64,000 bases of DNA, taken from contig CM061140.1 of NCBI GenBank assembly GCA_030789695.1, positions 80,724,422 to 80,788,421 on the forward strand, read 5' to 3'. Positions 22,673 through 33,350 of the stretch are shown here, one piece after another (positions within the stretch are counted from its first letter, which is position 1; the number at the start of each line of letters is the position of its first letter). The position numbers were made by a program, and so were the translations under genes. The stretch is from Scilla litardierei (taxonomy: Eukaryota > Streptophyta > Magnoliopsida > Asparagales > Asparagaceae). Below the pieces are notes generated by a model. The model was not told where the DNA came from. It made no database searches and saw nothing but the letters and a program-made list of their open reading frames with translations.

Positions 22673-25600
22673 TTAGCAGAATGTGAGAACACAAAACTAA
22701 GCCAGAATAATACAAGAAATGAGGAGAGGCTCACAGGTATGGGCTAGGTCTAGGTTAGTCTAGGCTGGGATTTTTACTATTCTTTTATTATTCATTTTCT
22801 TAAGGGATTGCAAAGACCAAGAAAACTGTGTGTGTAAGAGATGCGTGCGTGAGTGTAAGGGTCCGGCCTTGTGGGTTTGAAAATAGGCTAGTTTCAAAGT
22901 GGATTAAGACTTTAATAAATAATACTTAGGGAAAACTCAAAACTTAGGGTTAAATACAATGAGTTGGGCAAAAAGTGAAAGCAGGTCAAACGAAGCCCAA
23001 AAATTATGAAATAAATACTGGGGTGACCGGGGCGACGAGAGAAAGAAGACAGAGAAGACGGATCACAATTTCGACGTCGAGAAACGAAATTTAAAATAGA
23101 AGGGCCTCACGACAAAAGTGAAGATCGCGACGTCTCTTCAAATAAGATCTAGTTGTGGGAGAACGACCCGTAAAACGACGTTCCTAATTAATACCACAAT
23201 TTAATATTCTTCGAGAGAGTCACAACGACATATCACACTATAAGGTTTGGTTACGGACAAGGTCTAAAATAAATATGTGCACGAACAAGACTACGTGCAC
23301 AAAAGCGTATAAAGGATACGGGGTCCAAAGGCAACAATAATTCCAAATTGGGCACACGTCGGGGGTGGCTTGCTAAGGATGAGACTAAGGTGCTACGGCC
23401 CTATCAACTCAACGACACGACTCACACAAAGCACAAAAGAAAATCAGGTACTCAAAATTGCTATACGCACAGCCGTATGACGAATAGCGAGTACCGGCCG
23501 TTACAATAGTGCGTATATCCGTATTTGTTTGTATTATTTTGTTCCGTAGCACAAACGCGTGATCAGACCCCGTTAGCACGACCCTCTCGGAGGCGCGATC
23601 GCCCCGGTACCTTCCTTTTAATTTTTGGATGTCGGGGCACAAATGTGTAATAATCCATTATCATTATTATATTAGTTGAGATATATAAATAATATATATT
23701 GATTATTAAACTTTTATTTTATGTTTCTGAAGTTCAGATGGTGGGTTACGTATTAAAATTTTAATAATCAAAACCTTATAACCTTATATAAACATTTGTT
23801 ATTAATCTTATAAACCTTTGTCATTAAATGACCTAACATAACCCCTTTACTTGCTGTCACTTCCCAATTGGGACCAAATCGAATACTATACTGTGGATAC
23901 AACGGAAGAAATCAAAAATTAAGTTGAAGACGAATCCTAAATTCGGTTAGAATCGAATCTTATAAAAAAATATCTAAACATATCTCTTAAAATCCCAACG
24001 GCTCCCTCAACCCACACGTCACGCAGCCCTCTGACCCGTTCTCCCCACTCCTCCACGTTTTCTCTCCCTCTACCCTACTCCATAAACAGAACCCAGGACT
24101 TCTTCTCTAAGAAAAACAACCCAAAGCCTAAAGTTCACGTGCTGCTCCCCAACTTTCCCCACACACAACCTATATTAAACTCTAAGGTCATTATTATTCC
24201 TTACCCTACAAAGCACAACGCAGCCTACCCTCTACTCTTATTAATATAATAAACCCTAGGTCCTTTCTTTCGTTTCCCTCTACTACACATGCCTCCCCTA
24301 CCCTCCTTCCTCCACGCAAGAGCAGCGCGCGGCCATCTTCCCGACTCCTCTCTCGCCCACGTAACACAGCAAGCCCCATGCACAGGCGGCCACCGCTCAG
24401 ATCTCCCCCTTGCCAACGCAAGACACCGCTCCTCCCCATCTCGCTAGTACCCACGGCCTCCTCCACGCGACAGCGCCAACATCCCTTCATCGCCGTGCCT
24501 AGGAGCTGCTGCTCCTCCCTCTTCGCGCGCAGCCCGCAGCGAACCGCATCATCTCCGAGAGCTGCAGTCTCCCCTTGCAACACAACCACGACCTCCTTCT
24601 GAGCTCCAGACGTTGTTCAACCCGCACCCTGTCACCGGAACAACTTCACCGCAGCAACACGCCTCAGATCTGACGCCATCAGCCCCGGGGACTCGCTGTT
24701 TCTCTCGCAACTGCCTGCAGAGCCTCCAGACGTTGCTGTCCACTGTTTCCCTCGCTGTCGCGACGAATTTCAGATCTTAGACGTTGCACGCATCGCTGTC
24801 GCTGCCCCCACTCGCTACGTAACAGTTAGTACCCCTACCTATAACTCATAACCCACACCGTAATTTAGAAGACCTAATAAAACCGAATCGCTAGACGTCG
24901 TAGGAGCTAGTTTAACATTTGTTACCATCAAAAACAGATTAATCTGATTATATATTTTGTCAAAACAGCAAACCGAACTCACGGTAGCGTAGTACCCGTC
25001 GAGACGATTCCAACGACACCAAGAAAGTCAAAAACAGGCGAGTATTTGATTTTATTTGAATTTCTGAAGTTTTGACACTTTTGCGCCATCTTTATGTATT
25101 GCTGTGTAACTCAAAAACTAGGCGTGTAATGACGTACAAAATTGACACCGTAATGACCAGGCCGAAATTTGTGACCCAACGGTATATCATACGATATATC
25201 TCAATTTTAGACAATAAGAGTAAAGAATAAATTCTGTAGCAAGTTCAACAAAAAGGACGTGTTCGTCATTAATTTAAACTGCGGTAAAAGTTGTTCAACC
25301 CACTTTTGCCTCGTAGATCTGTTACCATAATGTTATAATATCGTTGACAATAACTTTCTGAGAGTCTTGACATGCCTAACAAAATGGACATCGTGAAAAT
25401 CGTGCGCCTCGAAGGCGGTATCGTGATATCGTGATGTCGTGTGAGTCGACTAGGCCAGCTCGTGTTCCGGCAAACTTTTGGGTGGGGTTAGGGTTGAGCA
25501 GCCACTAGGCGTATGAAGGGTACTCTCCTCAAGAGCATCACCCGCACGCGGTGGGTTAGCATCAATCACGGTAAGCCCCCGTGAGAGGAACGACCTTCTC

Positions 25601-26320
25601 ATCACGACCTAAAGGCGAGAACCCTAGATTAGAATGTTAACTCTTGACATGGAAATTACAACGCTAACCTTGGTCTCTTGGAATAACGTCAAGCTAATGA
25701 ACTCAGAGAAAATCCCAACTTTAATCTTACAAACGTCTAAAACTGCATGTTAGGAGTGCTAGTCATGCTTCAACAAAATTGTTCAATATTTAAATTGCGG
25801 CAGTCACTTTCTTAAATTATTAATGCTTCTAAAATTCATATACATCAGATATCTTGCCTTGGGATGCTACCACTTTCTTGCAGACCCTAGCTGAAATACA
25901 TTCATTGTTTGTGGATGTATGTCAGATCCAGTGCTTGAGTACATAGAGGACCCGTACGAGACGCCAGACTTGGAGAGTCAGGAGTTCGCACCTAACGCAT
26001 TGCCTCTTCCAGCTGAGGACTAGAGGACCCTCACTTCCAGCTTTCTTAGTTTACTTTCAGTCACTTGTTGTAGTTGTGTACGTCCCTTTGTTGCTACTTT
26101 AAGCCCAGCTGTGGCTGTTTAATTTCGTGTACGAACTTTTAATCTCTGGATGTGGCTTTTTATCATTGTTGTGCTCTGATTGTTCTGATAAACAAATGCA
26201 AGGACCCTTTTTCTGTGCTTTTATCACAGACGCTTATTGAACTCGAGCTTCACCGCTCCAGTTCAAGCGGACCGCGTAACGTTCTCGCTTCCGGTGTCTT
26301 TTGGGAAGTGGGGCGTTACA

Positions 26321-26464
26321 AAATCGCTCCATATTTCCTGACGACAAAAACAAGAAATAGTGAAAAGCATCGCAATATTGTCGAATAATCGTGAAAAACG
26401 CGATATGAGCGATCAAAATGACATGCAAACATTCAGAAAAAAGGTGTATAATATGGAGCGATTA
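26321..26464 (-). repeat. Remnant LTR of family-1-like element, right piece
   Basis: The minus strand matches the start of the family-1 LTR: ACACCTTTTTTC, GTTTGCATG, TTTTTCACGATT and CGACAATATTGCGA. It continues the 1-180 piece across the Tekay-like insertion. The LTR terminus lies at 26464, where the expected TG reads TA. Confidence 0.82.
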
Positions 26465-26559
26465 AGCACACACTCATCTTCATTTCAGTCATAGGAAATC
26501 ATTAAATCAATTTTCCTTTGACATCAATTCATATTTTCTCTAGAATGTGCAAAGTGTGA

Positions 26560-27315
26560 TCTCAACAGTCGACTGTTGAACGTTTCACAGTCGACTGTCT
26601 AAAAACAGTCGACTGTATTTTGTTCTACAGTCGCAGGTTATGTACTTATCTAATCAGTTGATTTTTGGGCTTCTAAGCTTTAACTCTATCAGGCGACTGC
26701 TGTACGTTTCACAGGCGCCTGTCCAAGCGACAGTCGACTGTGATCTGTAAATCAGTCGCCTGTCTATCATCTGCCCATGATCAGTCCATTTGATCTGGTC
26801 AGTCTGATGTTGTAATTACAGTCGCCTGTCCAAGGACCAGTCGACTGTAAATGCTTCAACAGTCACCTATCCATGATTCTTCTACGGGACTTGCTCTCTG
26901 AAATATTTCTTATTCTAGTGCCAGTCAACTGATGTTGTATTTACAGTTGACTGTCCAATGGCACAGTCGACTGTCAATGCTTCAACAGTCGTCTGTCTGT
27001 GAGCCTCTATGCAGACTCAACTCTCTGGAAAATGTCAGGGTTTGTGACAGTCGCATGTAGAAGGAATTACAGTTGCCTGTTGGATTTACTGTCGAATGTT
27101 TTTTCTTCATCAATCGCATGTCCTGTATTCCCAGACTTTTCTCAGACTTTCTTAACTTACCCAGATTATGGCCAGTCACCTGTAGAAGGATTTACAGTCG
27201 CCTGTGGTTAAACAGTCGACTGTCTACTCGTCATCAGTCGACCATTTGAATTCTCACCTATCCTCTGACACAGTGCAGCGGTCGACTGTGTTTTGTTCAA
27301 CAGTCGACTGTTGCA
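26560..27315. repeat. Palindrome cluster ACAGTCGACTGT (SIRE LTR)
   Basis: More than twenty exact or near copies of ACAGTCGACTGT, including CAGTCGCCTGT and CAGTCAACTG variants, in about 750 bp. Spacing is irregular, often alternating with ordinary AT-rich sequence. Confidence 0.9.
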
Positions 27316-27397
27316 AGTGCAGATTCTATCTGTTGGCTGTTTCTCAATGGATTTCTAAGGGGATTTTGGGGATTTTGTTTGAGGGCTTTATGGAAAC

Positions 27398-27406
27398 TAT
27401 AAAGGC
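27398..27406 (+). promoter_or_regulatory. TATA box of the SIRE LTR
   Basis: CTATAAAGG about 85 bp after the last palindrome. It is followed by a leader-like sequence to 28078. Confidence 0.6.
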
Positions 27407-28079
27407 AGCCTCTATTGTTCCATCGAGAGGTTAGAAAATTACTCATTCATTCAAGCTTTCATTCTTCCAAGATCAAAGCTCTCAAAATCCTAAAGCCCTA
27501 GAATTCATATCTTCAATCTCTTGCTCTCCAACCTAGAACCAAAGAGAAATCTTCTAGGTAGTTGGTGCAGTCAAGGCAAAGGGCTTTCCTCTCTTCTAAG
27601 AGAGTCATTCAACACACAACACAATCTCCTTCAAGTTCTACTTCAAGGCATAGGTGATTGTCAGTGTTGTTTATTTCAAATTTCATAACTTTCGTTATTT
27701 GATTTACTCTCAGGTTTTGAGAGTTGTTTGCTTGCTCCCATGTTGTGAGAGTCAAGGACAATCAAGTGTATTTCGATTTCACTTGTAGGGTTGCTACAAG
27801 TGGATTTTTAGGGAAACCTCAAGTTAGGGTTCTAACTTGAATATCCGGTTGTTACCGGGTGGAAGGGACGTAGGATTACCGGGAACAAGTTGGGAAGCGA
27901 CTTGGATAATCCGAACACTTGAAACATCCTTGTGTTTGCTTTGTTTCATTTTGCGGTTTACTTTTATTCCGTATTATTTGCTTGTTAGGAATTTAATTTG
28001 GTGTAACTTTATTTTTAAATTGCATAAACACTATTCAGCTTCCCTTCTAGTGTTTTCCTAGTAGACAGGGACCTTACAA

Positions 28080-28095
28080 TTGGTATCAGAGCACT
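28080..28095 (+). other. Primer-binding site, tRNA-iMet type (SIRE)
   Basis: TTGGTATCAGAGCACT starts 2 bp after the LTR end and matches the standard Ty1-type plant site. Confidence 0.9.
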
Positions 28096-28115
28096 GGTTT
28101 ATAGCTATAGCATCC

Positions 28116-29012
28116 AACAACAAAAACGTTCCTCCATCGACTTCGTACAACAATCACGATCGTGATGAAGCGTCCTTAGTATTCGAAGGATGATCAACTG
28201 TGCGTCCTTTGCATTTCAATGGCACGATCTTCGGCTATTGGAAATGCCGGATGGAGATGTTCCTAAGGAGTGCTTCCCTTTAGAGAACCCTCCACAAGGA
28301 ATACGTCGAGCCCACTGAAGAGGATTTTGATAAATGGACGCCTTTCAAAGAAATCCACCGAAGTCAACAACGCAAAGGGAATGAACACTCTTCATTGTGC
28401 GTTGGACCCGGATGAGTTCAACAAGATATGCACATGTACGAGTGCATATCAAATTTGGAACCATCTCGTCGTTAAACTATATGTTCCCGTGCAAAATTTC
28501 GATATGTTTCACATGCAAGAAAATGAAAGCATAACATCGATGTACGGACGTTTTACCGATTTCACCAATGAACTGGAAGCTCTTGGACAAGTCTACTCCC
28601 AACAAGTAAGGTAAGGAAGATCATAATGGGAATGACCTCCAAGTAGGAAAGAAGGGCTATCAACATCGAGGAGGTCAACGACTTGAAGACTTACACAGTT
28701 GTGAATCTCATCGGCACTCTCATGTCTTACGAAGTAAGACGTGAGAACCGATTTAAGATTCGAGCTATGATGAACCCTTCAGAGGCCAAGAAGAAAGCTT
28801 TAGCATTCAAAGTCAATTCTTCAACATCTAATAGTGAAGAATCAGAAAATGAGATAGACTTGGAGGAAATGGCTCAAATGGCGAAGAAGTTCCAACGCTT
28901 TATCGCAAGGGTAAATTTTCCTACAAGAATAGATTTGAGTCTACTAATAACACTTCTTCTCTTTGCTTCAAGTGTAATAAGATAGGGCACATCAAGAAGG
29001 ATTACCCAATGC
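28116..29012 (+). pseudogene. gag: SIRE-type gag, N-terminal part
   Basis: Frames with stops and shifts. Recognisable stretches are FNGTIFGYWKCRMEMFL (near 28215), LHCALDPDEFNKICTCTSAY, MFHMQENESITSMYGRFTDF (to about 28614) and KALAFKVNSS (about 28797). The zinc knuckle reads CFKCNKIGHIKKDY: the last Cys is Tyr (TAC at 29003-29005). The start codon is uncertain. The coding sequence is cut at 29012 by family 2 and continues at 46194. Confidence 0.82.
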
Positions 29013-29254
29013 TGACGTGTGTTTATATTTCATATATTTGCGCACGTTTTCTTCCGTGTTTTTCCGTTACTTACCGCCGTCTTGTATTCGTTTTCTCGTG
29101 TTTTCTTGTTTTCTTTCACTTTTTCGTGTTTTTGTATATTTGCAGGAGTTTACCGGCGTAGGGGACATAAAACGACGATATCATGAGTCCCTGGAGCAAC
29201 GGGAGGAGTCACGCGTGATCCAGGGGGTCAAACGATGAAGATCGCATCTTTCAG

Positions 29255-29630
29255 CCCCTCACCCGACCAGTTGGTCACTTCCAACCGATCGGGTGATGCA
29301 CGCGTGCATCACCTGGACACAAGTTGGAGCGGCCAAGAAGTCACCCGGTCGGTTCAGAGACCGGTTCAAATGCCCCAACTCTCTGGAATTTGATGCTGAA
29401 TGCCAACCTATCGGGTGACCTTCACCCGATCGGTTCACCTGTAGCCAATTCTTCGAAGCCAAGACACGGAGAGCTCAACCGACCGGTTCACCCGACGGCG
29501 CGAAGATCCAACCGGTCAGCTTCAACCCTCAACCGACCGTGCCGTATGACCGGGTGAAGTCCCGTGCTGAACTGCTGAAGAAACGAAGCAGGTCACCCGA
29601 TCGGTTGACTTTTCAACCGATCGGGTGATA
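29255..29630. repeat. Palindrome cluster ACCGATCGGT-type (5' LTR, family 2)
   Basis: About fourteen copies of ACCGATCGGT and its variants (CACCCGATCGGTT, AACCGATCGGGTGA, AACCGACCGG), all centred on CGATCG or CGACCG. The matching cluster in the 3' LTR is about 44845-45215. Confidence 0.9.
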
Positions 29631-29638
29631 TCGTATTC

Positions 29639-29651
29639 TATATATATGACC
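29639..29651 (+). promoter_or_regulatory. TATA box of the family 2 LTR
   Basis: CTATATATATGAC, about 10 bp after the last palindrome. The 3' copy (45226-45238) reads CTATATATATAAC. Confidence 0.65.
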
Positions 29652-30605
29652 CCTAAGTTTTCCAGAAACGAGAGTTGTTATTTTTTGCTGTTTTTTCTCT
29701 CTCTTGACGACTGTAATTTTTCAGATATTTGTAAGTTTTCCGATCTTTACCAAACTTTAATATAGTGTTATTAGCATTGCTCTTACTGCTTTTCAATCAC
29801 TTGATCATGTTTCTAACGGTCGATTTCGATTTAGATTGCTTTTTACTAAATATGTGTGAGTAGTTCCCAAATCTGGGATTTTGGTGGAAACCCCTCCGTG
29901 GGTTCTCCCCGATGCATCCATAGGACTAGGAAATCGATAGGGATTAGGAATCTACCGGTTACACGGGGTGTTTTATTGTCATCGGCAGGAAAAAGACCGC
30001 ATTTGACCGTTGGGCCAAGGGGGAATAAATTTGGCGGTTGACTCCCTAGCCATAGCTCACGTCCTTAGCGTAAACGTCGAATCCTAGCACGCGGGAGCGG
30101 TAGGATGAGACGTTGGGAGTTATCGTTGCGAGCTTAGTGCTCCCAGAGTCGGTCAGTGTTAATGGACATGGGAATGCCCACTGACCAAACCTGGGAGTCT
30201 GTCGTATCATCCTGGGCACCGACCGGAATATCGGGCCCATGGGACGCTGGTATCACTTTTAGAGGCAACGTCTCACCATTAGACCCTAATTCCGATCGCT
30301 ATCCTACTCGTAGGCTGTATCGCCGAGAATCGCACGATAGGGTGGAAACCAAAGTCCCGGGTTTTTCCTTTATATTTTTTATCCCTCGCATTCTATTTTC
30401 CATGACAACCCATCATCCGATTCGGGCTAGCTCGCCAATGGGGTGAATCCGATCCTTCTTGACACAAGCACAACCATGCCTCCCTGAGTTCGACCCCCAA
30501 GCCACACTACAACACCGTGCGCTTGCGGTTACAAATATTTAAATCTCACGCCCCCAATTATACATTGCACACAGCTGACGTGCAAAGCCGGGGGACGTCA
30601 AGCTT

Positions 30606-30625
30606 TATGGTGCTGTTGCCGGAGA
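30606..30625 (+). other. Decayed primer-binding site (family 2)
   Basis: TATGGTGCTGTTGCCGGAGA corresponds to the family-3 site TTGGCGCCGTTGCCGGGG. The differences include loss of both CpGs inside GGCGCCG (now GGTGCTG). Confidence 0.75.
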
Positions 30626-30793
30626 GGCAACGTGCTTGTTATTTTAGGATTTCATGAACCCTTGTGTCTAGCTCACATCCCTGTCTCGCGATAATTTTCG
30701 CATTCTTCTTTTTACTTTTTATTTTCTTTTTTTTATTTTTTATTTTATCTGTTTCTTTCCCACTTTTCGCTTCACGGGTGTTTGTTGTTTTTC

Positions 30794-31677
30794 ATGCGCA
30801 GGAGTTCAAGAAGTCTCGACGACTTGATTCCCATTGATCCAGAGATAAACGCCACCCTAAGGCGTTTGGCCGCCGAGAAGCGAAGAAGAGAGGATCCTGA
30901 AACCATGGGGGAGAACACCCCGCCTCACAAGTCCCTGCTGGAGTACTCGATGCCATCCATCGAGTCCACCTCCGCCATCCGTCCTCCTGCTATTACGGTG
31001 CAAAGCTTTGAGCTTAAGCCGTCTTTGGTGACGTGGATCCAGCAGGATCAATTTTTGGGTGCACCCATAGAGAGCCCCATTGAACATTTGAACTCCTTCT
31101 TGGAGAAATGTGACACCTTCCGGATAAACGGTGTCACAACTGAGGCGATCCGTCTGAAGCTATTCCCCTTCTCTCTGCGAGATAAGGCCAAGCTGTGGCT
31201 TAGGGAGAAGGACCCGAACACATTCAACACCTGGGAGAAGCTTTCAAATGCTTTCCTGACAAAGTTCTTTCCTCCGGGGAAGACCATGAAGCTGAGGAGT
31301 GAGATCTCCTCCTTCTACCAGGCCAGCCATGAGTCTCTGCACGAAGCCTGGACCAGATACAAGGAGATGCAGCGGAGATGTCCCCACCATGAGCTTCCCA
31401 AGTGGCAGATCATAAATCTGTTCTATAATGGGTTGAGGGACGATTTGAAATCTTCCATGGACACCGCGGCTGGAGGGTCCTTTATGTCAAGAAGTGAAGA
31501 AGATACCGGATAAATTCTAGAAAATATGGCATCAAACAATGAGCGGTGGTGTGACGAGAGAGCCACACCTAGATCTGGAGGTATCCACAGGGTCGAGGAC
31601 GTCGACAAATTATCCAGCAAGTTTGACTTGCTGTGGACCCAGATCTCCGCATTGATGGTAGGAGCCGGTGATGCCGG
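30794..31677 (+). pseudogene. gag: gag of family 2, first part
   Basis: ATG 30794 opens MRRSSRSLDDLIPIDPEI, matching the family start pattern. The gag domain includes SFELKPSLVTWIQQDQF, KLFPFSLRDKAKLWL, FLTKFFPPGKTMKLR and LFYNGLRDDLKSSMD. A TAA at 31511 interrupts it, then the frame goes on with ILENMASNNERW. It is cut by the minus-strand Ty1 element at 31677 and resumes at 39557 after GCCGG. Confidence 0.88.
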
Positions 31678-32285
31678 TGAAGGATCCTGTCCAAAACAGA
31701 GTTAGGATCGATAACATGAAGTTTAGACTTACGCTTGCGTACGCGGCACGGTAGTCTACGAACTTCGCCTTCGGATTCGCCACGACGGATCGAGTCTACT
31801 CACGAACGGAGTAAGGCTACTAATCCCACAATCTAAATCTCTATTTTAGATTAAGAACTTGGATGGAGGGAGAGGAAATATTTCTGCAGAGCTTCGCTAT
31901 GAAGAAGATGCATGCATGAATTTCATGCAAAATGTGTAAGGAAAATGGCTACCCTTGGGTCTTATTTATAGCCCCCAAGGTAGTTATTTTAGGGTAAGTT
32001 GTTCCTTTGGAACAACTTAATTAAGGTGTACCATGATACATGGCACATTATAAGCTTAAGTTGTACCATATGCATGGTACAACATAAGCTTAAGATATTC
32101 CCCCTTTATTAGCCATATGTCGCATGCACTTATGCATATATAATGCGAATTTCCCGCTCATACAGAGATCCTCTCCGCAAGGGAACAGATTCCCTTTGCA
32201 CATGACTTAGTGTGCGCGACGTTCGAGGTCCGTTTTCCCTCGTACATCCCCCACAAGGGTGTACAAACGTCTTCCATATCCAACA
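31678..32285 (-). repeat. LTR of the young Ty1 element (its 3' LTR)
   Basis: 608 bp, plus-strand ends TGAAGGATCC and ATCCAACA. It contains an inverted repeat TTGTACCAT-ATGC-ATGGTACAA near 32063-32084 and a minus-strand TATA-like ATTATATATG (32135-32144). Confidence 0.95.
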
Positions 32286-32300
32286 TCTCCCACTCACACT
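32286..32300 (-). other. Polypurine tract of the young Ty1 element
   Basis: The minus strand reads AGTGTGAGTGGGAGA directly next to the LTR. Confidence 0.75.
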
Positions 32301-33350
32301 TGAGGGGATTGTAAGAGAACGTCTTTCCCTTAGTTCTTTCATCTATCATACCGAGAAATAGACCATGCGACCGTCATGCGCGTAGAGTCTGTTGTTGTGC
32401 ACTTGTTAGAGATACACAACGACCTCGAAGGTGCAAAGTTGAGTAGTTCAACGCATGCTTTACCCTAGATTATTTCTTCACATTTCTTATACTTTATATT
32501 CAACAATTGAATCCCATCTGGATTACAATTGGCTGGCCAGCTTTGAATCATTAAAGTCCAAATGCGAACATGAAATCAATCTTCCTCTTCTTGAGAACCT
32601 TATGATCTTGACTTGATTCGCTTTTCTAACGTGCCCCGCCGAGCCGAATTACCATAGCCCATTAGTAACACGCTAAGATAGCGATCATCTCGTCAAATCT
32701 AAAGGAACCAATTGGAGTCCTTGAGGGTAAGAGTTAAGACCCGTATGGCCTTTGAGTCTCACATAATAGCAAACACTATTGCTACTAACTCAGTGGTCGA
32801 AATGTATACGTGGTATGAACACGTATTACAACATCACTCCTTTCCCAGGGAGAGTATGTCTTAATGATGTTATACGGATGAAAGATCAGACACCACAGTG
32901 CCTATCTTTTGAGTCCCCTTACTACTCAGGAAATATTCCCGGACTCTCATCCTGCATAAGACAGATAGGATTAAAAAATCCAATGAGATCTTTATATCCT
33001 TGTGATACAGATCTCAGATCTTTTGTAAGCATCCATATGATGCAGATCTTTCATTCGACTATCTTGTTAAAGTCTTGACTCTAAATCATTCGTCTAATGA
33101 TTTTGACTTTAAACTAGTCTCATCTCTATCTTATCCATCTGATAAGATAAGGCGGTTGCTCATGTGAGAGAGCCAACCTTAATCTGTCCGACATACACAC
33201 AATTCAGCTGAGATTTCAAAAATGTACACAAACATTTCTTAAGAAATTCATATGCAATGTTGGAAAAAGAACTTATTCTTTTATTAATTTTGATCATTTC
33301 TTAGACATGGGAATATATATTTGGTACAACTCAGCCCATACGCAATCCTT
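32301..33350 (-). other. 3' noncoding region of the young Ty1 element
   Basis: About 1 kb between the end of pol and the polypurine tract. I see no domain on either strand, and the open frames here are short and unsupported. Confidence 0.5.

Larger units (their letters stand above)
19805..23505 (-). mobile_element. Solo LTR (3.7 kb, minus strand) of a related Ty3 family
   Basis: It is flanked by ATAGT (19800-19804 and 23506-23510). Plus-strand ends are TGTCACGCC and GGCCGTTACA. On the minus strand it begins TGTAACGGCC and ends TTTTGGGAAGCGAGGC then GTGACA. The Tekay-like LTR also ends CTTTTGGGAAGCGGGGCG, so the two families are related and the orientation is minus. There is no second internal copy of the ends, no primer site and no polymerase, so it is a solo LTR left by LTR-LTR recombination. 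The GC-rich stretch 21850-22500 gives chance open frames only. Confidence 0.8.
181..26320 (+). mobile_element. Tekay/Del-like Ty3 retrotransposon, disrupted by two nested insertions
   Basis: The two LTRs (181-3048; 19752-26320 interrupted) begin TGTAACGACC and end GGGCGTAACA or GGGCGTTACA. The 5-bp target duplication AAATC lies at 176-180 and 26321-26325. The order gag, protease, RT, RNase H, integrase marks a Ty3 element, and the two zinc knuckles, RT and integrase wording resemble the Tekay/Del chromovirus clade. Family-1 (5259-17161) splits the RT, and a solo LTR (19805-23505) splits the 3' LTR. Without these, the element is about 10.5 kb. Stops and a frameshift make it a pseudogene copy. 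Confidence 0.92.
19752..26320 (+). repeat. 3' LTR of the Tekay-like element, interrupted
   Basis: It starts TGTAACGACC and ends GGGCGTTACA. After removing 19805-23505 and one copy of ATAGT it is about 2.86 kb and aligns end to end with 181-3048. The TSD AAATC follows. Confidence 0.93.
26465..28078 (+). repeat. 5' LTR of the SIRE-type element (right part)
   Basis: It ends GGGACCTTACA next to the primer site. No TG start is seen at the left edge, which abuts the remnant minus-strand LTR, so the start is probably missing or displaced. It contains the palindrome cluster and a TATA box. Confidence 0.7.
29013..30600 (+). repeat. 5' LTR of family 2
   Basis: It starts TGACGTGTG and ends GGGGGACGTCA. 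It contains palindromes (29255-29630), a TATA-like box (29639-29651), a TGTGTGAGTAG block (about 29850) and B-box-like AGTTCGACCCC (30487-30497). Confidence 0.95.

Noticed and set aside
26465..26560. 26465 as the true start of the SIRE LTR
   Set aside because: There is no TG start and no target duplication; it is only the edge of the remnant minus-strand LTR.
26560..27315. Repeated ACAGTCGACTGT words as a CRISPR-like array
   Set aside because: The repeats are 12-bp palindromes at irregular spacing, without uniform spacers, in plant LTR sequence.
28080..28095. tRNA-like sequence as a tRNA gene
   Set aside because: Only the 3' end complement of initiator tRNA is present, which is the primer-binding site.
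32779..33078. Plus-strand open frames within the young Ty1 element
   Set aside because: They are antisense to or downstream of pol and show no domain.
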